This document shows, one piece after another, positions 5,655 to 13,866 of a stretch of DNA of 17,968 nucleotides. The DNA lies in assembly GCA_964196275.1 (NCBI GenBank), contig CAXMSN010000118.1, positions 1-17,968 on the forward strand, in the 5' to 3' direction. The position numbers and the translations under genes were made by a program. Below the pieces are notes generated by a model. It was not told where the DNA came from. It did no database searches and was given only the letters and a program-made list of their open reading frames with translations. Source of the stretch: UBA5794 sp964196275 (lineage in GTDB: Bacteria > Actinomycetota > Acidimicrobiia > Spongiisociales > UBA5794). Every line of letters starts with the position of its first letter. Position 1 is the first letter of the stretch.

Positions 5655-5672
5655 ATCCTTCAAGGACCACTC

Positions 5673-7424
5673 ATGATTCCAGTACGTGCCTACTTCAGGC
5701 TTTTCACCGGCTACCTCAGACCGTACCGAGGCCAGGCGGCGCTGCTCGCCGTCGTGCTGGCCGCGACGATCTCCTTCCAACTGGTGAACCCACAGCTGAT
5801 AGCGGTATTCATCGATCGAGCGATCGACGGAGCGGATGTCGCTTCGCTGGTGCCACTTGCAATCGCGTTCATCGTGATCGCGGTGATCCACCAGACACTG
5901 TTGGTGTGGGCCACAGCGCTTGCTGAACGAATCGGCTGGTCGGCAACCAACCAACTCAGATCAGACCTCACTGACCACGTCCTCCATCTGGACATGGGGT
6001 TCCACAAGGGGACGAGTCCTGGAGAACTGATCGAGCGCATCGACGGGGACGTCACCGCGCTCTCCAACTTCTTCTCCTCGATGATGATCAAGGTGCTCGG
6101 AAACGGCGTACTTCTCACGGGAATCCTCGTGCTGTTGTGGATCCAGTCGTGGATCGTCGGACTTTCGATCACGGCGTTCACCATCCTCGCCCTCGCTGGC
6201 ATGGTGCGGCTGCACGGTGTAACCGTTCCATGGCAGAAGGAGATCCGCGCAACCAGCGCCGAGATGTACGGCTTCATCGGTGAGCAGATAGACGGAACGG
6301 AGGATGTGGAGGCGAACGGCGCCACCGGCTTCATGGTCAGACGCTTCGACGACATCCAGCGCCGTTGGCTCCCACAGGTAATACGAGGTTGGACGGGGTG
6401 GGCGATGATGTGGATCATGTCGATGGCGCTGTACTTCTTTTCGCTCGTCATCGTGTTCGTGCTCGGTTCATGGCTGTTCGGTGCGGGGACCCTGACCATC
6501 GGCGGTGTCTACCTCGTGTTCCAGTATGTACAGATGTCGCACAGGCCGATCGAGCAGATCCGAGAGGAACTCATAGATCTCCAGAAGGCGGGCGCGTCGA
6601 TCTCGCGCGTCGAGGAGCTGTTCGCACGGCAGACGAAACTCGTCCAGCGCGAAACGTTGCGCCTGCCTGATGGGGCGCTCAGCGTCTCGTTCGACGACGT
6701 CACGTTCCGCTACGACGATGAGGCAGGTGACGAGATCGTCCTTGACGATGTCTCGTTCACGATCAGACCAGGCCGTGTCGTCGGCCTGCTCGGCCGCACA
6801 GGGAGTGGGAAGTCCACGGTCGCACGGCTGATCACGCGACTCCATGAGCCACAGCAGGGTGAGGTTCGTGTGGGCGGTAACGCTACGTGGGACATCGATC
6901 TTGCGACGCTGCGCCACCACGTGGCGATGGTCACCCAAGACGTACAGCTATTCCGGGCCACGATCAGGGAGAACCTGACCTTCTTCGACGATTCGATCAC
7001 TGATGAGGACCTGATGGACGTCCTCCGGACGCTCGAACTGGACGGTTGGATCGAGTCGCTTTCCGCTGGGCTCGACACGAAACTCGAGAGTGGCAGCGGC
7101 GGGCTATCCGCAGGCCAAGCACAGCTGCTTGCGTTCACGCGGGTGTTCCTACGCAACCCGGGAGTCGTGGTGCTCGACGAAGCGTCGTCCCGTCTCGATC
7201 CCGCGACTGAAGCATTGCTCGAACGAGCGATCGACCATCTGCTCGATAAGCGCACGGCGATCCTCATCGCACACAGGCTTGCGACCGTTACACGGGCCGA
7301 CGACATCATCATCCTGGAAGACGGCCGCGTGATCGAGGCTGGTGACCGCAGGTCACTCGCTGATGATCCTGAGTCTGTGTTCTCACGACTACTTGCGACA
7401 GGGATGGAGGAGGCGCTGGCATGA
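5673..7424 (+). CDS. ABC exporter half-transporter, consensus-Walker-B subunit
   Basis: 583 residues, N-terminal transmembrane domain (helices about 23-50, 60-82, 138-160, 162-180, 243-266 and a weaker sixth near 275-288) fused to an ATPase domain. Walker A GRTGSGKST (374-382), Q-loop Gln422, Walker B VVVLDE with catalytic Glu503, and switch His534 are intact. The signature is LSAGQ (478-482) instead of LSGGQ. In a heterodimer its Walker A/B pairs with the LSGGQ of the downstream subunit to form the active ATP site. The substrate cannot be read from sequence; lipids and drugs are usual for this type. AAGGA 6 nt upstream of ATG 5673 supports the start. The stop overlaps the next gene by 4 bp (ATGA), so subunits are probably made in equal amounts. 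Expression may be set by the leader region upstream. Confidence 0.93.
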   Translation: MIPVRAYFRLFTGYLRPYRGQAALLAVVLAATISFQLVNPQLIAVFIDRAIDGADVASLVPLAIAFIVIAVIHQTLLVWATALAERIGWSATNQLRSDLTDHVLHLDMGFHKGTSPGELIERIDGDVTALSNFFSSMMIKVLGNGVLLTGILVLLWIQSWIVGLSITAFTILALAGMVRLHGVTVPWQKEIRATSAEMYGFIGEQIDGTEDVEANGATGFMVRRFDDIQRRWLPQVIRGWTGWAMMWIMSMALYFFSLVIVFVLGSWLFGAGTLTIGGVYLVFQYVQMSHRPIEQIREELIDLQKAGASISRVEELFARQTKLVQRETLRLPDGALSVSFDDVTFRYDDEAGDEIVLDDVSFTIRPGRVVGLLGRTGSGKSTVARLITRLHEPQQGEVRVGGNATWDIDLATLRHHVAMVTQDVQLFRATIRENLTFFDDSITDEDLMDVLRTLELDGWIESLSAGLDTKLESGSGGLSAGQAQLLAFTRVFLRNPGVVVLDEASSRLDPATEALLERAIDHLLDKRTAILIAHRLATVTRADDIIILEDGRVIEAGDRRSLADDPESVFSRLLATGMEEALA

Positions 7425-9223
7425 GCGATCTGACTCCCCCCAGCTTCAGAAGTGTGCTCTTTGCAATAATTCGACGACAGCCGCTTCGCTACTCATGGGC
7501 GCTCTTCCTATGGACGGCGATCTGGACGATGCCGATCTTGATCGGGATCATCACCGCAAAGTATTTCGACGCGCTTGCCGACGGAATCGAACGCGACACT
7601 CTCGTTGCGGTGGTAGTCGCAACCTTCGCATACGCGGCCGGTAGGTCTGTGGCGATCATGCTTGGCATGCGCAACCACGGCTCCATGATCTTCCGCGCAG
7701 GTGCGTCGATGCGGCGCAACCTGCTCGAGCGGATATACGAACTCCCTGGTGCAAACGCCCTCGATGACACGCCTGGGGAAGTCGTGAGCCGCTTCAGGGA
7801 CGACGTCGATCACACGCTTGAGCCGTTCGACCTGTCCGTCGACATCGTTGGGGCGACGCTCGCCGCTGTGCTGTCCTTTGGCCTGCTATGGACCATCGAC
7901 CCTCTGATCACTGCTGTGATCAGCCTTCCGGTGATCGCCGTAGGAGTGGTGTCGAACCGGACCGGTGCGATCGTCCGCAGGTATCGGATCCGAGCCAGAG
8001 AAACAACCGAGGCGATCACTGGATTCCTTGGCGAAACATTCATGGCGACCCAGTCGGTCAAAGTTGCGGGCGCCGAGGCCAACATGCTCGATCGGCTCGG
8101 TGAACTCAACGCCGTTCGCCGCACGATGATGGTCCGGGATCGAACCCTCACCGCAGTTCTCGAAGCAGCCTTTAGGAACACCGTGAACATCGGCACCGGG
8201 TTGATCCTGCTGATGGCTGCCGGGAGACTGAACACCACGGGCGATGCTGGCATCACGATCGGCGAGTTCACGCTGTTCGTGTTCTTGCTGACCATCGTGA
8301 CGGACGCTGCGTATTTCTTGGGTATGTTCTTCGCCCGGACCAAGCAGGCGTCAGTCAGCGTCGATCGACTCACCATGACCCTGCGAGGAGCACCGTGGAC
8401 CCGCTTGTTCGACGAGACGGATCTCGACCTCGACGACGCTCCGAAGCAGCCCATCGACGAGGGCATCGCACCACCTCCGTTCCACCGGTTCGAGCTCACT
8501 GGGTTGACCTACCACTACCCGGGAACGACATCCGGTATCGACACGATCGATCTGACGATCGATGCCGGAGAGTTCGTGGTCGTAACCGGCAGGATCGGCG
8601 CGGGCAAGACGACGTTGCTCCGGACCGCGCTTGGGCTGCTTCCCGCCGACGCAGGCGAGATCCGCTGGAACGGCACCGTCGTTGAAGACCCGGCTACAGA
8701 TCTCGGTCCACCGAGGATCGCCTATGCGCCGCAGGTGCCTCGGCTGTTCTCCATGTCACTGCGAGAGAACCTGGTGCTCGGCAAGGATCTGGACAGCGAG
8801 GCGCTTGACGAGTCGATCCACATAGCGACGATGACTCACGACGTCGAGATGATGCCTGAGGGACTGGAAACGTTGATCGGGCCACGAGGTGTCAGACTGT
8901 CCGGCGGTCAGGTGCAACGGTCTGCCTCGGCCCGGATGTTCACCCGTGACCCTCAGATCTTGGTCCTCGACGATGTGTCGAGCGCACTCGATGTTGAAAC
9001 CGAGCAATTGCTCTGGGAGCGCCTCTTCGCCCTACGGGCTGGCGTCGCAACCCTGGTCGTCTCACATCGGAGAGTGGCCATGCTCCGTGCCGACAAGATC
9101 ATCGTGATGGAAGGCGGCAGCATCGTCGCAGAAGGCACCGCGGAAGAGCTTCAGAGAAGCTCGGAGGTGTTCAGGGCGATCTGGGAAGGAACAGTGGCGA
9201 CGAGCGAGAGAGCTGCCAGGTAG
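7421..9223 (+). CDS. ABC exporter half-transporter, degenerate-Walker-B subunit
   Basis: 600 residues with the same transmembrane-plus-ATPase layout. Helices lie at about 23-46, 60-82, 140-157, 160-178, 252-268 and 280-304. Walker A is GRIGAGKT (390-397), Q-loop Gln438, signature LSGGQ (493-497, canonical), Walker B ILVLDD (513-518) with Asp518 where the catalytic Glu normally sits, and switch His549. Asp at this position strongly slows hydrolysis in known heterodimeric exporters, so this subunit supplies the degenerate site and the partner the active one. A longer acidic linker (about 329-352) joins the two domains. GGAGG about 10 nt before ATG 7421 and the ATGA overlap show coupling. The gene ends 5 bp before the convergent FKBP gene. 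Confidence 0.93.
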   Translation: MSDLTPPSFRSVLFAIIRRQPLRYSWALFLWTAIWTMPILIGIITAKYFDALADGIERDTLVAVVVATFAYAAGRSVAIMLGMRNHGSMIFRAGASMRRNLLERIYELPGANALDDTPGEVVSRFRDDVDHTLEPFDLSVDIVGATLAAVLSFGLLWTIDPLITAVISLPVIAVGVVSNRTGAIVRRYRIRARETTEAITGFLGETFMATQSVKVAGAEANMLDRLGELNAVRRTMMVRDRTLTAVLEAAFRNTVNIGTGLILLMAAGRLNTTGDAGITIGEFTLFVFLLTIVTDAAYFLGMFFARTKQASVSVDRLTMTLRGAPWTRLFDETDLDLDDAPKQPIDEGIAPPPFHRFELTGLTYHYPGTTSGIDTIDLTIDAGEFVVVTGRIGAGKTTLLRTALGLLPADAGEIRWNGTVVEDPATDLGPPRIAYAPQVPRLFSMSLRENLVLGKDLDSEALDESIHIATMTHDVEMMPEGLETLIGPRGVRLSGGQVQRSASARMFTRDPQILVLDDVSSALDVETEQLLWERLFALRAGVATLVVSHRRVAMLRADKIIVMEGGSIVAEGTAEELQRSSEVFRAIWEGTVATSERAAR

Positions 9224-9228
9224 CAGAG

Positions 9229-9720
9229 CTACCCGCGGGTGACGGCGAGTACCTCGATCTCGAATGTGAGGGCCTCACCTGCGAGCTCGTGGTTGATGTC
9301 GACCTTTGCAACGCCACCGTCGATCTCCATGATGATCCCGCGCTGTGGCACGAACACCTCGTCACCGACCTTGACGTCAGCCTGGCTCGGAGCGATCTCA
9401 ACCTCGACGACCCTGGTGGGGTCCCAAACGCCGTATCCGTCGACGGCGTCGATCCGGACCGTGTTCACATCGCCAACCTGCTTGCCCTTGACAGCTCGAT
9501 CGAAGCCGACGATGACCCCGCCTTCGCCAACGGTGAAGGACAACGGGGTTCCCCGCTCACGTGACGAATCGATGGTCGAACCGTCGTCGAGCGTGAGCAC
9601 GTAGTGCACATCAACGATGTCCCCGTCCTCGATCACGAGGACCGGCGCATCGTCGGCTCCGTCCTCAGACCCCGAGGCGCATGCCGTCAGGACAAGGACA
9701 AGTGAGGTGAATGTCAGCAT
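9229..9720 (-). CDS. SlyD-like FKBP-type peptidyl-prolyl isomerase, lipoprotein
   Basis: 163 residues from ATG 9720. Seen: hydrophobic LVLVLTAC lipobox (Cys14), a short acidic spacer, then FKBP strand IVDVHYVLTLDDGSTIDSS (35-53), GVIVGFDRAVKGKQVGD (68-84) and DAVDGYGVWDP (91-101). An insert-in-flap region (about 100-140) follows, then DINHELAGEALTFEIEVLAV (141-160), the SlyD hallmark ending. It isomerises Xaa-Pro bonds and may chaperone exported proteins at the outer face of the membrane. The signal peptide from ATG 9720 lacks a basic start. Reading from ATC 9732 instead adds M-K-R-T, and AGGAG lies 8 nt before that ATC, so the true start is probably 9732. SlyD's metal-binding His-rich tail is absent. 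The -10-like TAGCAT lies at 9764-9759. Divergent from the acyl-CoA dehydrogenase. Confidence 0.9.
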   Translation of the reverse strand: MLTFTSLVLVLTACASGSEDGADDAPVLVIEDGDIVDVHYVLTLDDGSTIDSSRERGTPLSFTVGEGGVIVGFDRAVKGKQVGDVNTVRIDAVDGYGVWDPTRVVEVEIAPSQADVKVGDEVFVPQRGIIMEIDGGVAKVDINHELAGEALTFEIEVLAVTRG

Positions 9721-9729
9721 TGTTCGTTT

Positions 9730-9764
9730 GATGGCTGTGGCTCCTGATCAACGCTGCGATGCTA
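9730..9764 (-). promoter_or_regulatory. Promoter, Shine-Dalgarno and probable ATC start for FKBP lipoprotein
   Basis: On the minus strand: TAGCAT (9764-9759) as -10, then AGGAG (9745-9741), 8 nt, then ATC AAA CGA ACA ATG. The frame is closed by TGA at 9750-9748, so ATC (9732-9730) is the only start codon at proper distance from the Shine-Dalgarno; the ATG is 20 nt away. ATC is an accepted but rare bacterial start. Confidence 0.5.
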
Positions 9765-9823
9765 CGTCTCGATCACTCATAGTGACGCACACGTCGCATT
9801 GAATGGGTCCTGCAAGCTCGCGG

Positions 9824-9838
9824 TATCATCGCGACATG
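9824..9838 (+). promoter_or_regulatory. Putative leaderless promoter: -10 TATCAT, 6 nt before ATG
   Basis: TATCAT (9824-9829), spacer of 6 nt, then ATG 9836. TTGAAT at 9799-9804 could be a -35 with a long 19-bp spacer. No Shine-Dalgarno. This decides the start at 9836 over an upstream in-frame ATG at 9803. Confidence 0.55.
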
Positions 9839-11608
9839 GCCGACTACTCCGCACCGACGAGGGATATCTCGTTTGTGCTCGACACGATCGTCGACATCGA
9901 AGCCATCGCTTCACTGCCAGGGTTCGAGCATGTGGATGCAGAGATCATCGATGGGCTCCTCAGCGAATCAGCCCGCTTCTTCGACGAAGTCTTCGCTCCC
10001 ACCAACGAGATCGGGGACAGGGAAGGTGCCGTCCTCGTTGACGGTGCAGTTCGAACCCCAGACGCATTCAAGCCAGCATGGGAGAAACTCGTCGGTGCCG
10101 GCTGGACCGCCGTGACGGGTCATCCGGAATTCGGTGGCCACGGGTTCCCTGCCGCGGTGGGGGCTGCGGTGTCTGAGATGATGACCGCATCCAACCTCGC
10201 GTTCTCGCTTGCACCCATGCTGACCGGCAGCGCCATCACCCTCCTCGAGCGCCACGGAGACGACGAACTCCGCGACGCCTACCTGGCCAAGCTGATCTCA
10301 TGTGAATGGACAGGAACCATGGTGCTGACCGAGCCTGAGGCAGGCTCTGACGTAGGCGCGCTACGCACCAAGGCTGTACCGAACGACGACGGCACCTGGT
10401 CGGTCTCCGGCACCAAGATCTTCATCACCTGGGGTGACCACGATCTGACGGACAACATCATCCATCTGGTGCTCGCTCGTACGCCGGGCGCACCCGCGGG
10501 TACCAAGGGAATCAGCATGTTCCTCATCCCGAAGTACATACTCGATGATGACGGCACACCCGGCGATCGAAACAACATCGAGGTTGTTTCGATCGAGGAG
10601 AAGCTCGGGATCCATGCCAGCCCCACGTGTGTGCTCGCCTTCGAGGGTGCCACCGCGTATCTCATCGGTGAGGAGAACCGCGGGATGCGATACATGTTCA
10701 CGATGATGAACAAGGCTCGGCTGGAGGTCGGGCTTGAAGGTCTTGCTATCGCCGAACGGGCGTACCAACACGCTGCCGCATACGCAAAGGTCCGGATGCA
10801 GGGCGTGGCACCAGGGGCCGACGGCATCGGCCCGATCATCGACCATGCCGACATCCGCAGGATGCTGATGACGATGAAGGCGTATACCGAGGCGATGAGG
10901 TCGCTCATCTACGACGCTATGGCTGACGACGATCGCTACCTCAACGGGATCACAGACGAGGACCGACAGGCAGCCGGCGACCGACTCGCTCTGCTGACGC
11001 CGATAGCGAAGGCGTGGTGTACCGACCGGGGCGTCGACGTCGCATCGATCGGCGTCCAGGTCCACGGTGGCATGGGCTTCATCGAGGAGACCGGTGCAGC
11101 ACAGTTCTATCGCGACGCACGGATCACGCCGATCTACGAGGGAACGAACGGGATACAGGCCATCGATCTCGTCATGAGGAAACTTCCCATGAACGAAGGT
11201 GCCGTGGTCAGTTCGTATCTTGACGAGGTCGAGGCACTCGACGCGGACCTTGCGGCAGCCGGCGACGCGTTGGCGGCGATCCGTGGACCGCTTGCCGAGG
11301 CAACGCGGGCGGTGCGCAGTGCGACGGACGCGCTCAACGGGACGGACGACGTGCGATCCCGCATGGCAGGCGCCACACCGTATCTGGAGATGATCGGCAC
11401 GCTCTGTGGTGGCTACTACCTCGCCAAGCAGGCGATCGCCGCCCTGCCGGAAGCCGAATCGGACCCATGGATGGCCGCCAAGGTGACAACGGCCACGTTC
11501 TACGCAACGAACCTCCTCCCCAGGGTTCATGGGTTGGCGGATGCTGCTGCAGGAGGCGACGAACTCCTGTTCTCGATCGGAGATGACCTCATCGGGGCAT
11601 CACGATGA
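9836..11608 (+). CDS. Acyl-CoA dehydrogenase, long DmdC-type with C-terminal extra domain
   Basis: 590 residues, against about 380 for classic acyl-CoA dehydrogenases. Seen: the FAD/substrate loop LTEPEAGSDVGALRTKA (164-180), WSVSGTKIFITWGDHD (188-203), VQVHGGMGFIEETG (408-420) and YRDARITPIYEGTNGIQ (425-441) with the catalytic-base candidate Glu435. About 140 residues follow the core, as in the 3-methylmercaptopropionyl-CoA dehydrogenase (DmdC) group and related acyl-CoA dehydrogenases with the extra C-terminal domain. The reaction is alpha,beta-dehydrogenation of an acyl-CoA with electrons passed to ETF; the acyl chain is unknown. No other DMSP-degradation gene is in the window, so I do not use the DmdC name. 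Its stop overlaps the HAD phosphatase start (ATGA). Confidence 0.93.
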   Translation: MADYSAPTRDISFVLDTIVDIEAIASLPGFEHVDAEIIDGLLSESARFFDEVFAPTNEIGDREGAVLVDGAVRTPDAFKPAWEKLVGAGWTAVTGHPEFGGHGFPAAVGAAVSEMMTASNLAFSLAPMLTGSAITLLERHGDDELRDAYLAKLISCEWTGTMVLTEPEAGSDVGALRTKAVPNDDGTWSVSGTKIFITWGDHDLTDNIIHLVLARTPGAPAGTKGISMFLIPKYILDDDGTPGDRNNIEVVSIEEKLGIHASPTCVLAFEGATAYLIGEENRGMRYMFTMMNKARLEVGLEGLAIAERAYQHAAAYAKVRMQGVAPGADGIGPIIDHADIRRMLMTMKAYTEAMRSLIYDAMADDDRYLNGITDEDRQAAGDRLALLTPIAKAWCTDRGVDVASIGVQVHGGMGFIEETGAAQFYRDARITPIYEGTNGIQAIDLVMRKLPMNEGAVVSSYLDEVEALDADLAAAGDALAAIRGPLAEATRAVRSATDALNGTDDVRSRMAGATPYLEMIGTLCGGYYLAKQAIAALPEAESDPWMAAKVTTATFYATNLLPRVHGLADAAAGGDELLFSIGDDLIGASR

Positions 11609-12399
11609 GCGCACCGGTCGCTGCGGCGTTCTTCGACCTCGACAGAACCATCATCGGCGGCAGTTCGATGTTCACATTCGGCTGGGTCGCATATCGTAAC
11701 GGCTTCGTGCCAACCGGACAATTGATCAAGGACGCAGCAAGCGCCGTCACGTTCCAGATGGCCGGCGCATCGGACGACAAGACAGAAGCCGTCAAACAGC
11801 GCATTCTCGAAGCAATCGAAGGCGCTCCGGTCTCGGCTCTTACGGATCTTGGTGATGAGATCATCCCAAAGCTACTCAAGGATGTTCGCCGCGAAGCTCG
11901 TGGTCTGATAGACCTCCACACAGACGCCGGTCGCGACACGTACATCGTCTCCGCATCCCCCGTCGAGATCGTCAGCCAGTTCTCTGAAGAGATGGATATG
12001 ACCGGCGGCCTTGGCACCGTCGGCGAGATCGAGGACGGCATCTACACGGGACGGCTTGCTGAGCCGTTCTGCTACGGCGAAGGCAAAGCCGACGCCATCA
12101 ACAAGGTGGCAGCAGAGATGGGCTACGACCTATCCCAGTCCTACGCCTACACGGACTCAGCTGGCGACCTTCCCATGCTCGAGGCAGTCGGACATCCGGT
12201 TGCGGTAAATCCCGACCGAGCCCTCGAAACCATCGCGTTCCATCGTGGCTGGCCGATCGTGGAGTTCTCCAGAACCCGCAAGAAGGTCATGAAGAGGACC
12301 ACCGCAATTACCGGAGCAACCCTGGCCGCAGCAGGTTCGTATGCGTTCGGGCGGAGCCAGGGCAGGAAGCTCGGTCGAAAGTCGAAGCGGCGGCGCTGA
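11605..12399 (+). CDS. HAD-IB family phosphatase with basic membrane-type C-terminal tail
   Basis: 264 residues. HAD motifs: I FFDLDRT (Asp11 nucleophile, Asp13), II VSASP (Ser116), III Lys161 in YGEGKADAI, IV YTDSAGDLP (Asp184, Asp188). The helical cap between I and II fits the SerB-like IB subfamily, which hydrolyses phosphomonoesters such as phosphoserine or phospholipid precursors. The last 35 residues contain a short hydrophobic Ala/Thr/Gly stretch (235-248) and a strongly basic end (GRKLGRKSKRRR), a feature I associate with actinobacterial HAD-IB proteins linked to lipid metabolism. Translationally coupled to the acyl-CoA dehydrogenase by a 4-bp ATGA overlap, so a lipid-related substrate is plausible but unproven. 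A 17-nt inverted repeat follows the stop. Confidence 0.9.
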   Translation: MSAPVAAAFFDLDRTIIGGSSMFTFGWVAYRNGFVPTGQLIKDAASAVTFQMAGASDDKTEAVKQRILEAIEGAPVSALTDLGDEIIPKLLKDVRREARGLIDLHTDAGRDTYIVSASPVEIVSQFSEEMDMTGGLGTVGEIEDGIYTGRLAEPFCYGEGKADAINKVAAEMGYDLSQSYAYTDSAGDLPMLEAVGHPVAVNPDRALETIAFHRGWPIVEFSRTRKKVMKRTTAITGATLAAAGSYAFGRSQGRKLGRKSKRRR

Positions 12400-12403
12400 C
12401 CCC

Positions 12404-12420
12404 CGATACCGGTGGTATCG
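12404..12420. repeat. Inverted repeat CGATACC-GGT-GGTATCG
   Basis: Seven-bp perfect arms with a 3-nt centre, flanked by CCC runs, lying 4 bp after the HAD phosphatase stop and 52 bp before the helicase start. It has no T-tract, so it may be a weak or Rho-assisted terminator, or an operator upstream of the helicase promoter. Confidence 0.5.
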
Positions 12421-12472
12421 CCCCATACGGGCTACTTTTCTTACACGGGCACACCTCCTATCGCCCGACTCG

Positions 12473-13708
12473 ATGACTGACACTGAAACAACAGAGCCTT
12501 CCGTAACGTTCGCCGACCTTGGCGTCGACCCCGACGTCGTCGCCGTTCTTGACTCCCAGGGAATCACGAACACCTTCCCGATCCAGTCGATGACGATTCC
12601 CGACGCACTCGCCGGTCGTGACATCACGGGCAAAGCCCAGACCGGATCTGGCAAGACATTGGCGTTCGGGATCCCGATGCTCGCTGCAGTCGGGCCAGCC
12701 AAGAACAAGAGACCACAGGGACTGATCCTCGTTCCCACCAGGGAACTGTGTGTCCAGGTGACACGAGCGCTCGAGCCGCTTCTCAAGGCCAAGAACATGA
12801 CGGCGATCGCCATCTACGGCGGGGCACCGATGGGACCACAGGTTGACGCCCTCAACGGTGGTGCATCGATAGCGATCGCCACCCCCGGCCGATTGCTCGA
12901 TCTCCTTGAGCGCAAGGCGATGCTCCCGCAGGACATCTCGATCGTGGCGATCGACGAGGCTGACCAGATGGCTGACATGGGGTTCATGCCGCAGGTGCGA
13001 AGGATCATGGCCCAGGTTCCCGAGGATCGGCAGACGTTCCTCTTTTCCGCAACGCTCGATCATCAGGTTGCTGAGCTCATCGACAAGTACATGACGGATC
13101 CCATCGAGTACAAGGTCGAGTCCGAGTCCGAGACCGTCGAGACCATGGAGCATCGTTTCCTCAAGGTGCACTACATGGACAAGGCGAAGGTGGTCAAGGA
13201 GTTGTCCAAGCACAACGACAGGATCCTTGCGTTCACACGAACGAAGGCAGGCGCAGACAGGCTCTCACGGGACCTCAAGGAGCTCGACGTTGCTGCAGCT
13301 CCGATCCATGGCGACTTGCCACAGAGCAAGCGTGAACAATCCCTTGCCCGATTCTCCTCCGGCGCCGTAGGAGTCCTTGTTGCGACCAACGTCGCAGCCC
13401 GCGGACTTCACATAGACGGCGTCGACGTCGTCGTGCACTTCGACCCGCCTGACGACCCGAAGACGTACCTCCACCGGAGCGGCCGCACCGCTCGTGCAGG
13501 CGAATCCGGCCTCGTCGTCACTCTGGTCGAATGGGATCAGGTGAATGAGGTTCTCGGCATCCAGCGCCGAGCAGACCTGAACGTGCCGATCATCAAGATG
13601 TTCTCGAACGACGAACGCCTCGCAGACCTCGCCGGATGGGAGCCACCGCCCGAAGAGGCCCCGTTCAAGGCGAAGGCACTCAAGAAGCGCAAGCGCCGAG
13701 GCTTCTAG
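12473..13708 (+). CDS. DEAD-box ATP-dependent RNA helicase
   Basis: 411 residues, the minimal two-RecA-domain core with a short tail. Motifs in order: Q motif FPIQ (35-38), I AQTGSGKT (55-62, Lys61), Ia PTREL (88-92), GG (116-117), Ib TPGR (137-140), II DEAD (161-164), III SAT (192-194), IV-like LAFTRTKAGAD, V ARGLHIDGVDVVVHFD, VI HRSGRTARAG. It unwinds or remodels RNA duplexes using ATP; roles in ribosome assembly, mRNA decay or cold adaptation are typical. The tail ends KAKALKKRKRRGF, a basic RNA-binding extension much shorter than in DeaD or RhlB. ATG 12473 is chosen because conserved sequence begins soon after and the upstream in-frame start at 12341 overlaps the HAD gene. No good Shine-Dalgarno; TACTTT (12433-12438) is a possible -10. 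Confidence 0.93.
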   Translation: MTDTETTEPSVTFADLGVDPDVVAVLDSQGITNTFPIQSMTIPDALAGRDITGKAQTGSGKTLAFGIPMLAAVGPAKNKRPQGLILVPTRELCVQVTRALEPLLKAKNMTAIAIYGGAPMGPQVDALNGGASIAIATPGRLLDLLERKAMLPQDISIVAIDEADQMADMGFMPQVRRIMAQVPEDRQTFLFSATLDHQVAELIDKYMTDPIEYKVESESETVETMEHRFLKVHYMDKAKVVKELSKHNDRILAFTRTKAGADRLSRDLKELDVAAAPIHGDLPQSKREQSLARFSSGAVGVLVATNVAARGLHIDGVDVVVHFDPPDDPKTYLHRSGRTARAGESGLVVTLVEWDQVNEVLGIQRRADLNVPIIKMFSNDERLADLAGWEPPPEEAPFKAKALKKRKRRGF

Positions 13709-13826
13709 CCCTCATATCGCGTACCCAGGGTTCCAGGCCACGAATATGTGGCGTGGAGCCCACAGAACGGGATGCGGGTTCCGCAGCTTTGAGCGAATGC
13801 AGGTTCCTCACCTCCGCAAACCGCCC

Positions 13827-13866
13827 TATCTTTCCGACGCAACCACGATTCTGGAGTAGCCACATG
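13827..13866 (+). promoter_or_regulatory. -10 TATCTT and Shine-Dalgarno for cyclophilin gene
   Basis: TATCTT (13827-13832) would start transcription near 13838-13839. GGAG (13853-13856) is 7 nt before ATG 13864, so unlike its leaderless neighbours this gene has a short leader with a ribosome-binding site. A small GCCAC/GTGGC hairpin lies at 13737-13752 after the helicase. Confidence 0.45.

Larger units (their letters stand above)
5364..5672 (+). promoter_or_regulatory. Leader region of the ABC exporter operon
   Basis: This 309-bp gap contains, in order: a GTCCGTG heptamer array (5397-5427); TTGACA (5447-5452), a perfect -35, with a weak -10 candidate GACCAT 17 bp on (5470-5475); a small hairpin AGTCC-TCGG-GGACT (5485-5498); a strong Shine-Dalgarno AAGGAGG (5510-5516) placed in the loop of CGATC/GATCG; a 20-codon ORF (5521-5583); and four mutually complementary segments up to the exporter start. 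AAGGA at 5662-5666 serves the ATG at 5673. Confidence 0.55.

Noticed and set aside
9836..11608. Naming the acyl-CoA dehydrogenase dmdC
   Set aside because: Length and C-terminal domain match the DmdC group, but many paralogs share this layout and no other DMSP-pathway gene is in the window.
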